This document shows positions 6,079-14,890 of a stretch of DNA of 19,384 bases, in pieces. The stretch comes from CAYLZN01 sp964387935. GTDB lineage: Bacteria > Acidobacteriota > Vicinamibacteria > Vicinamibacterales > JAFNAJ01. The DNA is taken from positions 1-19,384 of the forward strand of contig CAYLZN010000078.1 in the NCBI GenBank assembly GCA_964387935.1, in the 5' to 3' direction. The translations under genes and the position numbers were made by a program. Numbering within the stretch: position 1 is the first letter of the stretch; each line of letters opens with the position of its first letter. Under the pieces are notes generated by a model. The model searched no databases and was not told where the DNA came from. It saw only the letters and a list, made by a program, of their open reading frames with translations.

Positions 6079-9051
6079 ATGAACATCCGCGTCCTCTTCC
6101 CCACCGTCATCATCATCGTGACCCTGGCCCTGCCGGCGTTCGCGCAGGTCGATCGGGCGTCCCTGAACGGGACCGTCACCGACGCGACCGGTGCGGTCGT
6201 GGGCGGGGCCCTCGTCGAGGTCTCGTCGCCGCTGACCGGCTTCAAGCGCGCGGTGCGCACCAGCGACGGCGGAACGTACTCGCTGCCCGCGGTGCCGACC
6301 GGTCTCTACGTCCTGAGCGCCACGAAAGACGGCTTCCAGACCGCCGTCGTCCCCGAGGTTCGCCTGGGCGTGGGCGAGACGCGGACGCTCGACTTCCAGC
6401 TCGAGGTCGGCGGCGTCAGCGAACAGGTCGTCGTCGAAGCGGCGGTCACTCCCCTGCAGCAGACGGGCGCGGAGATCGGCTCGGCGGTGACTGGCACGCA
6501 ACTCGAGGACATCCCGCTCAACGGCCGCAACTGGGCATCGCTGATGGCGCTCGCGCCTGGCGCCGTGAACACAGGCGAGGGCAACCAGGGCAACATCCGC
6601 TTCTTCGGGCGGGCGCGCGACGACAACAACTGGACCTTCGACGGCGTCGACGCCACGGGCATCAAGGACCCGCGGCAGGAAGCCTCGCTTCGGCTCGTGA
6701 TGTCCACGGAGGCGATCGCCGAGTTCCGGGTCAGCTCGACTGGCTACAACGCCGAGTCCGGTACGGGCGCGGGCGCGCAGGTGAACCTGGTGTCGAAGAG
6801 CGGGTCGAACCAGTTCCGGAGCGGAGTGTTCACCTACTTCCGGGATGACGCGCTGGATTCGCGGCGCGTGCTCGACACGCTGCCCGAGGAACCGCCATTC
6901 AGGCTTTACCAGTACGGCTTTTCCTCCGGCGGTCCGATCGTGCGCAACCGGACGTTCTTCTTCGGGGCCTACGAGGGACTCCGCCAGACGCTGGGCGTCG
7001 CCAACCAGACGCCGGCGCTCGTTCCCAGTGCGGCGTTCCGCGAGCGGACGCTCGCGGCACAGCCCGCCCTGGCCCCAATCATCAACGCCTACCCGCTGGG
7101 CACGGCGCCGACGAGCAACCCTGACATCGACCAATACAGTGGGCGACGGGAGCTGAGCTGGGACGAGGATTCCTTCCTGGCGCGCGTGGACCACCGCTTC
7201 AGCGATCGGACCCAGTTCATCACGCGCATCAATGGGGTGAAGGGCGTCATCGACAGCGAGGTCCGCAGCGACCTGCTCGAGACGCGGCGATCCGATTCGT
7301 TTCCGATGAACTTCACCGCGCAGGTCCAGCAGGTGTTCAGCCCGACCCTGCTCGGCGAAGTCAAGTTCGGCTGGAACCGTTCGCCGCTCTACCGCGTGGA
7401 CCAGGGGCTCGGCGCGGAAAGCTACGAAATCCAGCGCGCCTTCACCCCGACGCGGGCCACGGTCGTCAACGAGGAGCGGCCCGAGTCCTTTTCGTATCTC
7501 GGCAACGTCACCGTGGCGCGTCCGTCGGCGACCTGGAAGTTCGGCGGGGAGTTCCGCCAGGTGCACGTGGACGTGGCCAACGGCCCGGGCGCATCGGTCC
7601 GGTGGGGATCGACGAACGACTTCCTGGCCAACCGCACCAACCGGATCCGGATCGACGGCGAGCTGCCGCTGCAGGAAGGCCGGCGCTGGTACGGCATCGC
7701 CTACGGGCAAACCGAGTGGCGGCTGACGCCGGCGCTGACGGCGAATCTCGGGCTCCGGTACGAGTACTACTCGGTCATGCAGGAAGCCAGCGGCCGGGGC
7801 GCCGTGCTGGATCTCGAGCAGTGCCCGCCGACGGCGGCGTCGCTCTTCTGCCCCGAGGGCACGTCCTGGTACGAGGGAGACACGAACAACCTCGGCCCGC
7901 GCCTCGGCCTGGCGTGGACCCTCGACGACCGGACCGTGCTCCGCGGCGGCTACGGCATCTACTACTCCACGGGCCAGAACGACGATGTGATGGCGGCGAT
8001 CGATTCGCTGGCCACGCGCGGGGATCTCACGACGCCCGCGTCGTATCCCATCGAGCCCTACGTGCCGCTGGCGCTCGCGCGCGCCAACCAGCGGCCGCGG
8101 GCGCTGCAGCGGGATCGCGACGACATGCAGGCGCAGATCTTCAGTGCGTCGGTGCAGCGCGAGTTCGCGGGACGCTGGGTGGCGCAGGCGGCCTACGTCG
8201 GCAGCCGCGGGACCAACGTGTTCAACCGTCTCTTCATCAACACCATCGACCCGGTGACGGGCCAGCGACCGGCGGCGCCGTACCTGACCACGCAGATCGA
8301 TCGCAAGGGGAACCTCGGCGAGACCGAGTACGACGGCCTGCTGCTGTCGGTGCAGCGCAACTTCCGCGATGGGCTCCTGCTGCAGGCGAACTACACGCTC
8401 GGAGAGGCGCGTGACAACAACGCGGGCAACGGCGAAGGCAGCGAGTGGCAGGATGCGCGCTGCCGCGACTGCGAGTGGGGCCCGTCCGACTTCGACGTGC
8501 GCCACAACTTCGTGCTGAACGCCGTCTACGAGCTGCCGTTCGGGGGCGGGCGCCGCTACCTGACCGACGGCGCCGCCAGCGCCATCCTTGGCGGGTGGAA
8601 CGTCAGCACGGTGCTGATGGCGAAGTCCGGGCGGCCCGTGAACGTGCTGATCACGCGGACGGCGCCCGACGGCAACGACGTCAACCAGCGTCCGAACCTG
8701 GTCCCCGGGGTGGAGGCCGTCCCCGGGGGAGAGCCCACGGGGTGGCTGAACGTGGCGGCGTTCGCAGCGCCCGCGGCCAACGAGTTCGGCAACGCGCCCC
8801 GCAACGGGTTCCGCGGCCCGGGCGCCTGGCAGCTCGACCTGTCGCTGACCAAGCGCATCCGGGTGGCGGCGGACTCGTCGATCGAGTTCCGGATCGACGG
8901 GTTCAACGTCTTCAACATCGACCAGTACGGCAATCCGAATCGCCTCGTGTCAACGCCGCTGACCTTCGGCGCGTTGACGCCGCTCAACAGCCAGCCGACC
9001 GGCACCGGCACGGCGCGGCAGTTCCAGCTCGGCGTCCGGGTCGAGTTCTGA
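6079..9051 (+). CDS. TonB-dependent receptor with N-terminal carboxypeptidase-regulatory domain (Oar-like)
   Basis: A 990-residue outer-membrane receptor. Residues 1-23 are a Sec signal peptide ending ALPAFAQ. Residues about 26-110 form a carboxypeptidase-regulatory-like (Ig-like) domain (LNGTVTDATGAVVGGALVEV, GGTYSLPAVPTGLYVL). Residues about 120-260 form the plug, with LNGRNWASLMALAPG, NNWTFDGVDATG and GAGAQVNLVSKSGSNQFRSG. The rest is a beta-barrel with frequent aromatic and Gly-rich strands (LRGGYGIYYSTGQND, FDVRHNFVLNAVYELPFGGG, FRIDGFNVFN). It ends in Phe (GVRVEF), the usual BAM signal. The ATG at 6079 is chosen because it starts the signal peptide; the frame is open upstream only because of high GC. 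This receptor type is abundant in Acidobacteriota. The ligand is unknown; the divergent phytase hints at phosphorylated compounds. Confidence 0.9.
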   Translation: MNIRVLFPTVIIIVTLALPAFAQVDRASLNGTVTDATGAVVGGALVEVSSPLTGFKRAVRTSDGGTYSLPAVPTGLYVLSATKDGFQTAVVPEVRLGVGETRTLDFQLEVGGVSEQVVVEAAVTPLQQTGAEIGSAVTGTQLEDIPLNGRNWASLMALAPGAVNTGEGNQGNIRFFGRARDDNNWTFDGVDATGIKDPRQEASLRLVMSTEAIAEFRVSSTGYNAESGTGAGAQVNLVSKSGSNQFRSGVFTYFRDDALDSRRVLDTLPEEPPFRLYQYGFSSGGPIVRNRTFFFGAYEGLRQTLGVANQTPALVPSAAFRERTLAAQPALAPIINAYPLGTAPTSNPDIDQYSGRRELSWDEDSFLARVDHRFSDRTQFITRINGVKGVIDSEVRSDLLETRRSDSFPMNFTAQVQQVFSPTLLGEVKFGWNRSPLYRVDQGLGAESYEIQRAFTPTRATVVNEERPESFSYLGNVTVARPSATWKFGGEFRQVHVDVANGPGASVRWGSTNDFLANRTNRIRIDGELPLQEGRRWYGIAYGQTEWRLTPALTANLGLRYEYYSVMQEASGRGAVLDLEQCPPTAASLFCPEGTSWYEGDTNNLGPRLGLAWTLDDRTVLRGGYGIYYSTGQNDDVMAAIDSLATRGDLTTPASYPIEPYVPLALARANQRPRALQRDRDDMQAQIFSASVQREFAGRWVAQAAYVGSRGTNVFNRLFINTIDPVTGQRPAAPYLTTQIDRKGNLGETEYDGLLLSVQRNFRDGLLLQANYTLGEARDNNAGNGEGSEWQDARCRDCEWGPSDFDVRHNFVLNAVYELPFGGGRRYLTDGAASAILGGWNVSTVLMAKSGRPVNVLITRTAPDGNDVNQRPNLVPGVEAVPGGEPTGWLNVAAFAAPAANEFGNAPRNGFRGPGAWQLDLSLTKRIRVAADSSIEFRIDGFNVFNIDQYGNPNRLVSTPLTFGALTPLNSQPTGTGTARQFQLGVRVEF

Positions 9052-9205
9052 TCGACGAGGTCGCCAACGTGGCGCTCTACGACCGTTACCTGGACATGGA
9101 CCTGCCGACCGACGTGCGCACCGTGTTCACCAACAACCGGGCGGCGTCGTTGAACAACCACCTGCCGGCGTCCTCGCGGTGCCGGTGACATGGCGCCTCA
9201 ACTTC
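9052..9205 (+). other. Intergenic region with a possible 3' coding remnant
   Basis: This lies between the convergent receptor and OmpA genes. In one plus frame, from about 9057 to a TGA at 9186-9188, the translation (EVANVALYDRYLDMDLPTD, then VRTVFTNNRAASLNNHLP) has natural amino-acid composition, and nearly every third base is G or C, as in the genuine genes. There is no ATG that would make a sensible gene; a GTG at 9069 would give only 39 residues. It may be the tail of a lost gene or a small ORF. I do not recognise it. No clear terminator hairpin is present. Confidence 0.3.
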
Positions 9206-10186
9206 CTACCACTGCACGAGCTCGACCCGGCGGTTCTTCGCGCGTCCCTCGTCGGTCGCATTCGATGCGGCCGGCGCGTACACGCCCGCCCCGAACGAGT
9301 CGAGCCTCGCCGCGTCCACCCCGTACTTCGTCGTCAACTCCCGCACGACGCTGGCCGCGCGCCGCCGGCTGAGGTCGAGGTTGTAGTCCGGCTTGCCCTG
9401 GTTGTCCGTGTGCCCGACCACATGGAGACGCAGCGAGGCGTTGGCCGCGAGCAGCTTGGCCACCTCCTTGAGCGTCGCGTCCGACTCCGGCTTGACGATG
9501 TCCTTGTCGGTGTCGAAGTAGATGCCGTAGAGCGCGACCTTGCCCTGGTCCTGGAGCGACTGCTTCATCTCGTCGGCGTTGACGAAGACCATCTTCTCTT
9601 CCATCACGTCGGCGGCGACGACGGTGATGTGCGCCAAGGCGCGTTCCTTCTCCACGACGCCGCTGAGCCGCGTCGGGATGACGCCGTCTCGATAGGCCGT
9701 GACGAAGACCACGTAGTGCGTCGGGTTCGAGCTTTTCGTCCGCCCCACGAGCAGGCGTTCCTCGCCCTCGTTGTAGCCGAGGATCTGGCCGATGCCGTCC
9801 TCGTCGGCGGCCTTGTCGAAGGTCGGACCAAACCACCCGCGCTCGCCCTGCTTCTTCTCGTAGAGGATCTCGAGCCCCAGGCGCTGGAACTCGTTACGGT
9901 AGTTGCGCAGCAGCTCCGCGGCCGTGCGCCCGGCCGGGGCGATGTAGGTGTATCGACTCACCTGACCCTCGAGGGCCTGGCTCTTCTCGTAGGTCGGCGG
10001 GCTGAAGGTCTTCGGCAGGCCGAGCGGCAGCAGGTACTCGTCGAACTTGGGCGCGCGGTACCCGATGATCTCGGATCCGTCGTAGCGCTTCATCCCGGGC
10101 GGATCCTTGGACCCCGGAAGGTCGGCGGTCAACGCGGATGCGGACAGGGCTGCAGCAAGCGCGAGAGGCAGAACGGTTGTGCGCAT
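9206..10186 (-). CDS. Exported DUF4892-OmpA envelope protein
   Basis: A 326-residue protein. Residues 1-21 are a signal peptide (MRTTVLPLALAAALSASALTA). Residues about 22-200 resemble DUF4892 (DLPGSKDPPGMKRYDGSEII, FDEYLLPLG). Residues about 215-325 are an OmpA C-terminal peptidoglycan-binding domain: YFDTDKDIVKPES, GHTDNQGKPDYNLDLSRRRA and AKNRRVEL. D261 and R276 are the expected diaminopimelate-contacting residues. The protein probably sits in the periplasm or outer-membrane periphery anchored to peptidoglycan. The ATG at 10186 yields the signal peptide; the ribosome site is weak. It is transcribed divergently from the cas operon. Its specific function is not known. Confidence 0.88.
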   Translation of the reverse strand: MRTTVLPLALAAALSASALTADLPGSKDPPGMKRYDGSEIIGYRAPKFDEYLLPLGLPKTFSPPTYEKSQALEGQVSRYTYIAPAGRTAAELLRNYRNEFQRLGLEILYEKKQGERGWFGPTFDKAADEDGIGQILGYNEGEERLLVGRTKSSNPTHYVVFVTAYRDGVIPTRLSGVVEKERALAHITVVAADVMEEKMVFVNADEMKQSLQDQGKVALYGIYFDTDKDIVKPESDATLKEVAKLLAANASLRLHVVGHTDNQGKPDYNLDLSRRRAASVVRELTTKYGVDAARLDSFGAGVYAPAASNATDEGRAKNRRVELVQW

Positions 10187-10513
10187 GCAGGGAATCTAGC
10201 ACGACCTTCGACGGCGCGACCGGCGCGGGCGTCGCACTCAGCCGGAAGCGCCGACCAGGCTCACGCAGGAAACTCGATCCGGAACCGTGTCGGTCCGCCG
10301 GGCGTTCCCTCGAGGGAGAACCGGAACCGGTGCCGTCCGAGTGGGGATGCGCCGACGTTGCGCCGCGCGTCGGCTGTCAGGGGCAGCAGGTTGGCAGTCC
10401 ATGCACTGGACGCCCCTTGTGGCTGTGGCGGCGCCGAGCAGTGGGCCCGGTGGTTCCAGGCTCACAGGTCCCGCGAATCTCGGAACCAAGGTCCCAGTTC
10501 AGGCCTTACACTG
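10187..10513. other. Divergent gap between OmpA gene and cas3
   Basis: These 327 bp carry no complete gene. They contain a minus-strand coding-like remnant (separate entry), a 12-bp palindrome TCCCTCGAGGGA (10306-10317) and a 5-bp inverted repeat GTCCA/TGGAC (10397-10411). They must hold the cas promoter, since the cas genes downstream form one tight operon. I cannot identify convincing -35 and -10 boxes; TACACT at 10507-10512 is too close to the cas3 ATG. Confidence 0.5.
10261..10461 (-). pseudogene. Candidate 3' remnant of a decapitated gene
   Basis: A minus-strand frame of 66 codons ends at TGA (10261-10263), with an in-frame stop just upstream (10462-10464) and no ATG or GTG inside. The C-terminal part reads like a real protein: WTANLLPLTADARRNV, LGRHRFRFSLEG, TPGG, PTRFRIEFPA. 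The last two segments form an alternating polar/apolar beta hairpin. The upstream portion (Pro/Gln-rich) looks like noise. It may be the tail of a gene that once lay upstream of the OmpA gene and was cut when the cas island arrived. The family is not recognised, and CGG-rich DNA can mimic such a pattern, so confidence is low. Confidence 0.35.
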
Positions 10514-13318
10514 ATGAGCGTGAGGCCGGCAGGTTCCGCCACGGGCACCATCCTGCGTACCTTGCTCTCCGACCTTGGCGATGCGGCCGGCTCGCGACCT
10601 CGCGAGACGGCTTCCCCGGAAGCCTGGATCGACGCAGCGGGTGGGCGCGCCGCGTGGGAATGCTGGGGTAAGGCTCAACCGAGCGGTGGTTGCCCGGCTC
10701 ATCCGATTCTCTGCCACATGCTCGACGTCGCAGCCGTTGCCGCACGGTTGCTCACGACGCACTCGCCTCGTGCGCTCCGGCGACGTCTCTTGGCGGTGGT
10801 TCCAGAGGATGAACCCGCGTCCCTCAGGCTGCTGCTGTTCGTCGTAGCTCTGCACGACATCGGGAAGTTCACGCCCGCGTTCCAGTCAAAGACGGACTGG
10901 GCCAGGAGACTCCTCCCATTGCGGGGCTTCGATCTCGACCCGCCGCCCAGAGCGAGGCATCATGGAGCAGCCGGGTTGGTGTTCGCCCGTGACGCGCTCC
11001 GGACGCTCGGAATCTCACCGCCCGACGCGCTCGCCCTCGCGCGCGCTGTAACTGCCCACCACGGCGAATTCCCGCGCGACGAGACCTTGACGCGCGAGCC
11101 CATGGGCAGCCGCGAGCGTGGGCGCACACCTCGATGGGAGGAGGCGCGGCACGACGCTGTCGAGTCGCTGCGATCGTTCGTTGGGCTCAACAGCTTGGCC
11201 ACTTCACGCATCGAGCACTCATACGTTGTTCAACTTGCGGGGCTCACCGCCGTCGCCGACTGGATCGGCTCCATGGAGGATGTGTTTACGTACGAGCCGC
11301 CGCAGGACTCGCTCGCGGCCTACTGGCCGTCAGCCATGCTGCGAGCCGACGTCGCCTTGGATCGGGCTGGCATGCGGGAGTGCGTCGAGACACCACCAGG
11401 GACCTTTCGAACGCTGTTCCCACAATACACAGCGTGGCCGCTCCACGTGGCAACCGAGTCAGTGGCGTCGACTCTCAGTTCCCCCTCGCTCGTGATCGTC
11501 GAAGCACCCATGGGGGAGGGTAAGACCGAAAGCGCCTTGCTCGTTGCCAACGCCGTGGCGGCACGGCTCGGCCAGCACGGGCTCTACATCGGACTGCCGA
11601 CGAAGGCTACTGCGAACCAGATGATTGGACGTGTTCGTTCTTTTCTCGAAGCCGTCGGACCGGGAGACCGGTCCACGCTCGTCCTTGCGCACGGCGACGC
11701 GGAGACCGTTGGCGAGTTCAGTGGGCTGGTCGCCGTCTACGATGAAGACAAATGGAACGCGAGCGGTGTTCGTGCCGAGACCTGGTTTCTTTCCAGGAAG
11801 CGGACGCTGCTTGCCGAGCATGCCGTGGGCACTATCGACCAGGCACTCCTGGGTGTTCTTCACGCCCGGCATGCCTTCGTACGGCTCTTCGGAATGGCCG
11901 GAAAGACTGTCATCCTAGATGAGGTGCATGCCTACGACACGTTCACGAGCACCATCCTCGAGCGCCTCGTGGAGTGGCTCGCGGCCATGGGAACCACCGT
12001 GGTACTGCTGTCCGCCACCTTGCCCCGCGTGAAGCGGCAGTGGCTAGCCAACGCCTACCGCCGGGGTCTGGGTACGCATGCCGGAGCGCCTGGACCCGCC
12101 GTGCCCTATCCGCGCCTCACAACCGTGCACCAAGACGGTAGTTCCGCGTCTCATGTCACGCCGCGAGGTGGCAGCGTGACGATTGCCCTACGGCGGGTGG
12201 ACGATGACCTGGCCATCATCGCGCATGGTTTGGTCGAACAAGTTCGCAGCGGGGGCTGCGCGGGCTGGATCTGCAACACCGTTGACCGGGCGCAGGCGGC
12301 ATGCGAGGCGCTTGGCCGGGTCGGTGGGAACATCCCACGACTGCTGCTGCACGCGCGCATGCTGCCAGATGAGCGAAGCGCCCGCGAGCAGCGCCTCGAA
12401 GCGATGCTCGGGCCGGAGCATCGAGCCTTGCACCGGCCACTGCGCTGCATCGTCGTCGGCACCCAGATCCTAGAGCAGAGCCTCGACGTCGATTTTGACC
12501 TCCTGGTAACCGATCTCGCCCCAATCGATCTTCTGCTGCAACGCTCCGGTCGGCTCCACCGCCATCGAGACCGGCGCAACCGGGCGGCCGGGCATCCGTC
12601 GCCCCATCTTTGGGTCGTACATTCCGAGGGGCCGTTCGACCGGGTGCCCCTTGCAAGTGTGGCAGCCGTCTACGACGAGGCGGTGGTGCGCGAGACGCTC
12701 CGCGCCCTGGATGGCCGTTCCCAGATTACGTTACCAGACGATATCGAGGACCTCGTCGAACGAGTCTATGGTCTGCCCCTTCCAGCGGCCGAGGACGCAC
12801 TGTACGACGCCCACATCAGGCATGTCGGCCGCGACATCGCCAAGCGGCAGAATGCCGAGGGACGTCTGTTTCCCCGACCGACGAGCAACGACGACATCTT
12901 CGCGAGCCTGCGCACGCCCTTCGCCGACGACGATGATCCCGAGGTTCACGAAGAGTTGCGGGCGATCACTCGCGATGCGGAGCCTTCTGTCCAGGTGGTC
13001 TGCCTCGTGGGTCGCTCCAACGGTGTGTTCGTCACGGAAAGGGATGATGTGCCGCTTGTCCTCGGCATGAAGCCCGACCGTGTCCTCGCCGCGCGGCTCG
13101 CGAGACGAACTATCAACGTCTCTCACAAGAGGGTCGTTCACGGTATCCTTGCGGACGTGTCGCTTCGTCCAGCCGAGTGGGGGGACGACGCCCTTCTCCG
13201 ACATCGTTGCAGAGTGGTGTTCACCGACGGCGTCGCCCTTGTCGGCGACTCTCGCCTCGAACTCGACCCGGAGCTGGGGCTGCGAATCGGAGAACCAGCC
13301 TCTGGGTTTAAGCCATGA
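10514..13318 (+). CDS. cas3: Cas3, type I-E nuclease-helicase
   Basis: A 934-residue HD nuclease plus superfamily 2 helicase, recruited by Cascade to unwind and degrade target DNA. HD domain: H63/H68 (HPILCHML), H114-D115 (LHDIGKF), H149-H150 (HHGAAG), H182-H183 (HHGEF) and D249. Helicase motifs: I, APMGEGKTES with K337; Ia, GLPTKATANQ; II, DEVH at 469-472; III, SAT at 500-502; V/VI, QSLDVDFDLLVTD and QRSGRLHRH (676-684). A C-terminal domain follows to about 934. The length is normal for I-E. The ATG at 10514 is chosen as the only ATG before the conserved N-terminal part; the frame is open further upstream, but that sequence is Arg/Pro/Ser-rich noise. The ribosome site is weak. The stop overlaps the casA start (ATGA). 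Confidence 0.95.
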   Translation: MSVRPAGSATGTILRTLLSDLGDAAGSRPRETASPEAWIDAAGGRAAWECWGKAQPSGGCPAHPILCHMLDVAAVAARLLTTHSPRALRRRLLAVVPEDEPASLRLLLFVVALHDIGKFTPAFQSKTDWARRLLPLRGFDLDPPPRARHHGAAGLVFARDALRTLGISPPDALALARAVTAHHGEFPRDETLTREPMGSRERGRTPRWEEARHDAVESLRSFVGLNSLATSRIEHSYVVQLAGLTAVADWIGSMEDVFTYEPPQDSLAAYWPSAMLRADVALDRAGMRECVETPPGTFRTLFPQYTAWPLHVATESVASTLSSPSLVIVEAPMGEGKTESALLVANAVAARLGQHGLYIGLPTKATANQMIGRVRSFLEAVGPGDRSTLVLAHGDAETVGEFSGLVAVYDEDKWNASGVRAETWFLSRKRTLLAEHAVGTIDQALLGVLHARHAFVRLFGMAGKTVILDEVHAYDTFTSTILERLVEWLAAMGTTVVLLSATLPRVKRQWLANAYRRGLGTHAGAPGPAVPYPRLTTVHQDGSSASHVTPRGGSVTIALRRVDDDLAIIAHGLVEQVRSGGCAGWICNTVDRAQAACEALGRVGGNIPRLLLHARMLPDERSAREQRLEAMLGPEHRALHRPLRCIVVGTQILEQSLDVDFDLLVTDLAPIDLLLQRSGRLHRHRDRRNRAAGHPSPHLWVVHSEGPFDRVPLASVAAVYDEAVVRETLRALDGRSQITLPDDIEDLVERVYGLPLPAAEDALYDAHIRHVGRDIAKRQNAEGRLFPRPTSNDDIFASLRTPFADDDDPEVHEELRAITRDAEPSVQVVCLVGRSNGVFVTERDDVPLVLGMKPDRVLAARLARRTINVSHKRVVHGILADVSLRPAEWGDDALLRHRCRVVFTDGVALVGDSRLELDPELGLRIGEPASGFKP

Positions 13319-14886
13319 GTGCTTTCAATCTAACGCGCGAACCTTGGATTCCGGTCGAGACCCTCGATGGCATCGCTACCGAACTATCGACGCGTGACAC
13401 GCTGGCGCGCGCGCACACGTTACGGGGCCTGGCCGACCCATCGCCTCTGGTCATGGCGGCCCTGACGCGCCACCTTCTTGCGGTGCTCCACCGGGCCTAC
13501 TCGGGTCCCAGGTCGATGGAGGAATGGTGCGGCATCGTGTCGTCCGGGGCCTTCGACCCGTCCCGCGTCGATGCCTACCTCGACAGTGTCGAGAATCGAA
13601 TGGACCTGTTCCACCCCACGCACCCGTTCGCGCAGACACGGGGGCTTCGAGAACGCTTCGCCGACTACGTTGTCCCGATCGACGAACTCGAAGTGCAACG
13701 GGCGCGCTGGGGCGGAGGGCGAGAGTTGTTCCGCCACCGGCCACCGTCGCCAGCACCTCAGATGGCACCGGGCCGGGCCGCTCTCGCGCTGCTCGCCCAC
13801 CATGCGTTCGCGACCGGGGGCCTTGTCAGGAAACCCGGAGAGCCCACTGCGGCCACGGCTGCCCCGCTGACCAGGGCGGGCGTCGTCATCCTCCGCGGTG
13901 CGACGCTCTTTCGAACCCTGATATCAAACCTGCTCGAGTACGACCCCGAGAACGGCGTACCCATCCCGACGGGCGGCGCCGCTGACGCGTGCTCGTGGGA
14001 ACAAGCCTCTCCTCCGCGGGAGCTGCCGCAAAGCAGTGAGCCCAGGCGGCGGCCGTACGGCTACCTCGATCTGCTCACGTGGGTGAGTCGGCGCGTGGAA
14101 TTGGTTGGCGAGAACGGCCTAGTGACCGGATTCATCAACAACGTGGGCCAAGGCCTCGCCGATGACGCGCCGTGCGACCCCATGGTGACGTACCGTCGGC
14201 ACGAGAAGCTGGGCCTCCTGCCCGTCGGCATCGACGTCGAACGAAGCTTCTGGCGTGCGGCCGATGCGTTGTTCGAGACCGCTCGAGGGAGCAATGTGCC
14301 GTTCGAGCGGCCGCGCGCCATCGACATGGTGTCGTCGGTGAAGGCCCACGACGTGCTTGGTGGCGACACCATGTTCGATGTCGAGGTGCTCGGACTGGCG
14401 GCGGAGAAGTCGAGGATCGACGCGGTGCGCGTCGAACGCGTTCAGACACTGGCACGTTGCTTCAATGACCCAGACGCCCGCACGGCGGTGCACGGTAGCC
14501 TGGACCGGTGTCGCGAAGGCGTCGATGCATTGCGCACCGCCCTCTTCACCTACGCCAGAGCGGCACTGGCACCTGCGGGGAGAGACCCAGACACCGGCGA
14601 CGTCCGCGCGCTCGTCGACTCCTTCAACGCGGTGCCTGCTGCGTGGAGTGCCCTAGGCCTCGCATTCGAGGAGTTCCTCCGCGGACTTGGCGATCCTGAA
14701 CGCGCGACAAACGCCTTCGACTTTCGCGCGAGAGACATCATCAAAGACGCCTTCCGGAGTGCCACGGCCCGACCGGACACCACCGCGCGCTGGCTCAAGG
14801 CCCGGGCGCTCGCTGAACGGTCCCTGCGCCAGAAGCTCCCCCAGAGGCAGCCTTCGGAGATGGCGGCACAAACTCCGGAATCATGA
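13315..14886 (+). CDS. casA: CasA/Cse1 (Cas8e), large Cascade subunit
   Basis: A 523-residue large subunit of the type I-E Cascade complex. It recognises the PAM, helps load target DNA and recruits Cas3. The N-terminal signature FNLTREPWIPV (residues 4-14) is diagnostic. Further family features are the DLFHPTHPFAQ segment, the PTGGAADACSWE and GYLDLLTWVSRRVELV segments in mid-protein, and a helical C-terminal part (four-helix bundle expected). The start overlaps the cas3 stop as ATGA (13315-13318), implying translational coupling. The casB start follows the stop by four bases. The subunit is poorly conserved across the family, so PAM specificity cannot be read from it. Confidence 0.93.
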   Translation: MSAFNLTREPWIPVETLDGIATELSTRDTLARAHTLRGLADPSPLVMAALTRHLLAVLHRAYSGPRSMEEWCGIVSSGAFDPSRVDAYLDSVENRMDLFHPTHPFAQTRGLRERFADYVVPIDELEVQRARWGGGRELFRHRPPSPAPQMAPGRAALALLAHHAFATGGLVRKPGEPTAATAAPLTRAGVVILRGATLFRTLISNLLEYDPENGVPIPTGGAADACSWEQASPPRELPQSSEPRRRPYGYLDLLTWVSRRVELVGENGLVTGFINNVGQGLADDAPCDPMVTYRRHEKLGLLPVGIDVERSFWRAADALFETARGSNVPFERPRAIDMVSSVKAHDVLGGDTMFDVEVLGLAAEKSRIDAVRVERVQTLARCFNDPDARTAVHGSLDRCREGVDALRTALFTYARAALAPAGRDPDTGDVRALVDSFNAVPAAWSALGLAFEEFLRGLGDPERATNAFDFRARDIIKDAFRSATARPDTTARWLKARALAERSLRQKLPQRQPSEMAAQTPES

Positions 14887-14890
14887 ACCC

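Noticed and set aside
6070..8505. Open frame of 811 codons on the minus strand opposite the TonB-dependent receptor
   Set aside because: It is rich in Arg, Ala, Val and His with no domain, and is the mirror of a GC-rich gene whose own frame has a signal peptide, plug motifs and a terminal Phe.
10306..10317. 12-bp palindrome TCCCTCGAGGGA upstream of cas3 as an operator
   Set aside because: A six-base half-site is expected several times by chance in 19 kb of GC-rich DNA and no second copy is seen.
9179..10513. N-terminal extension of cas3 through the OmpA gene and the intergenic gap
   Set aside because: The frame is open, but the sequence lacks Cas3 similarity before the ATG at 10514 and overlaps a clear OmpA gene on the other strand.
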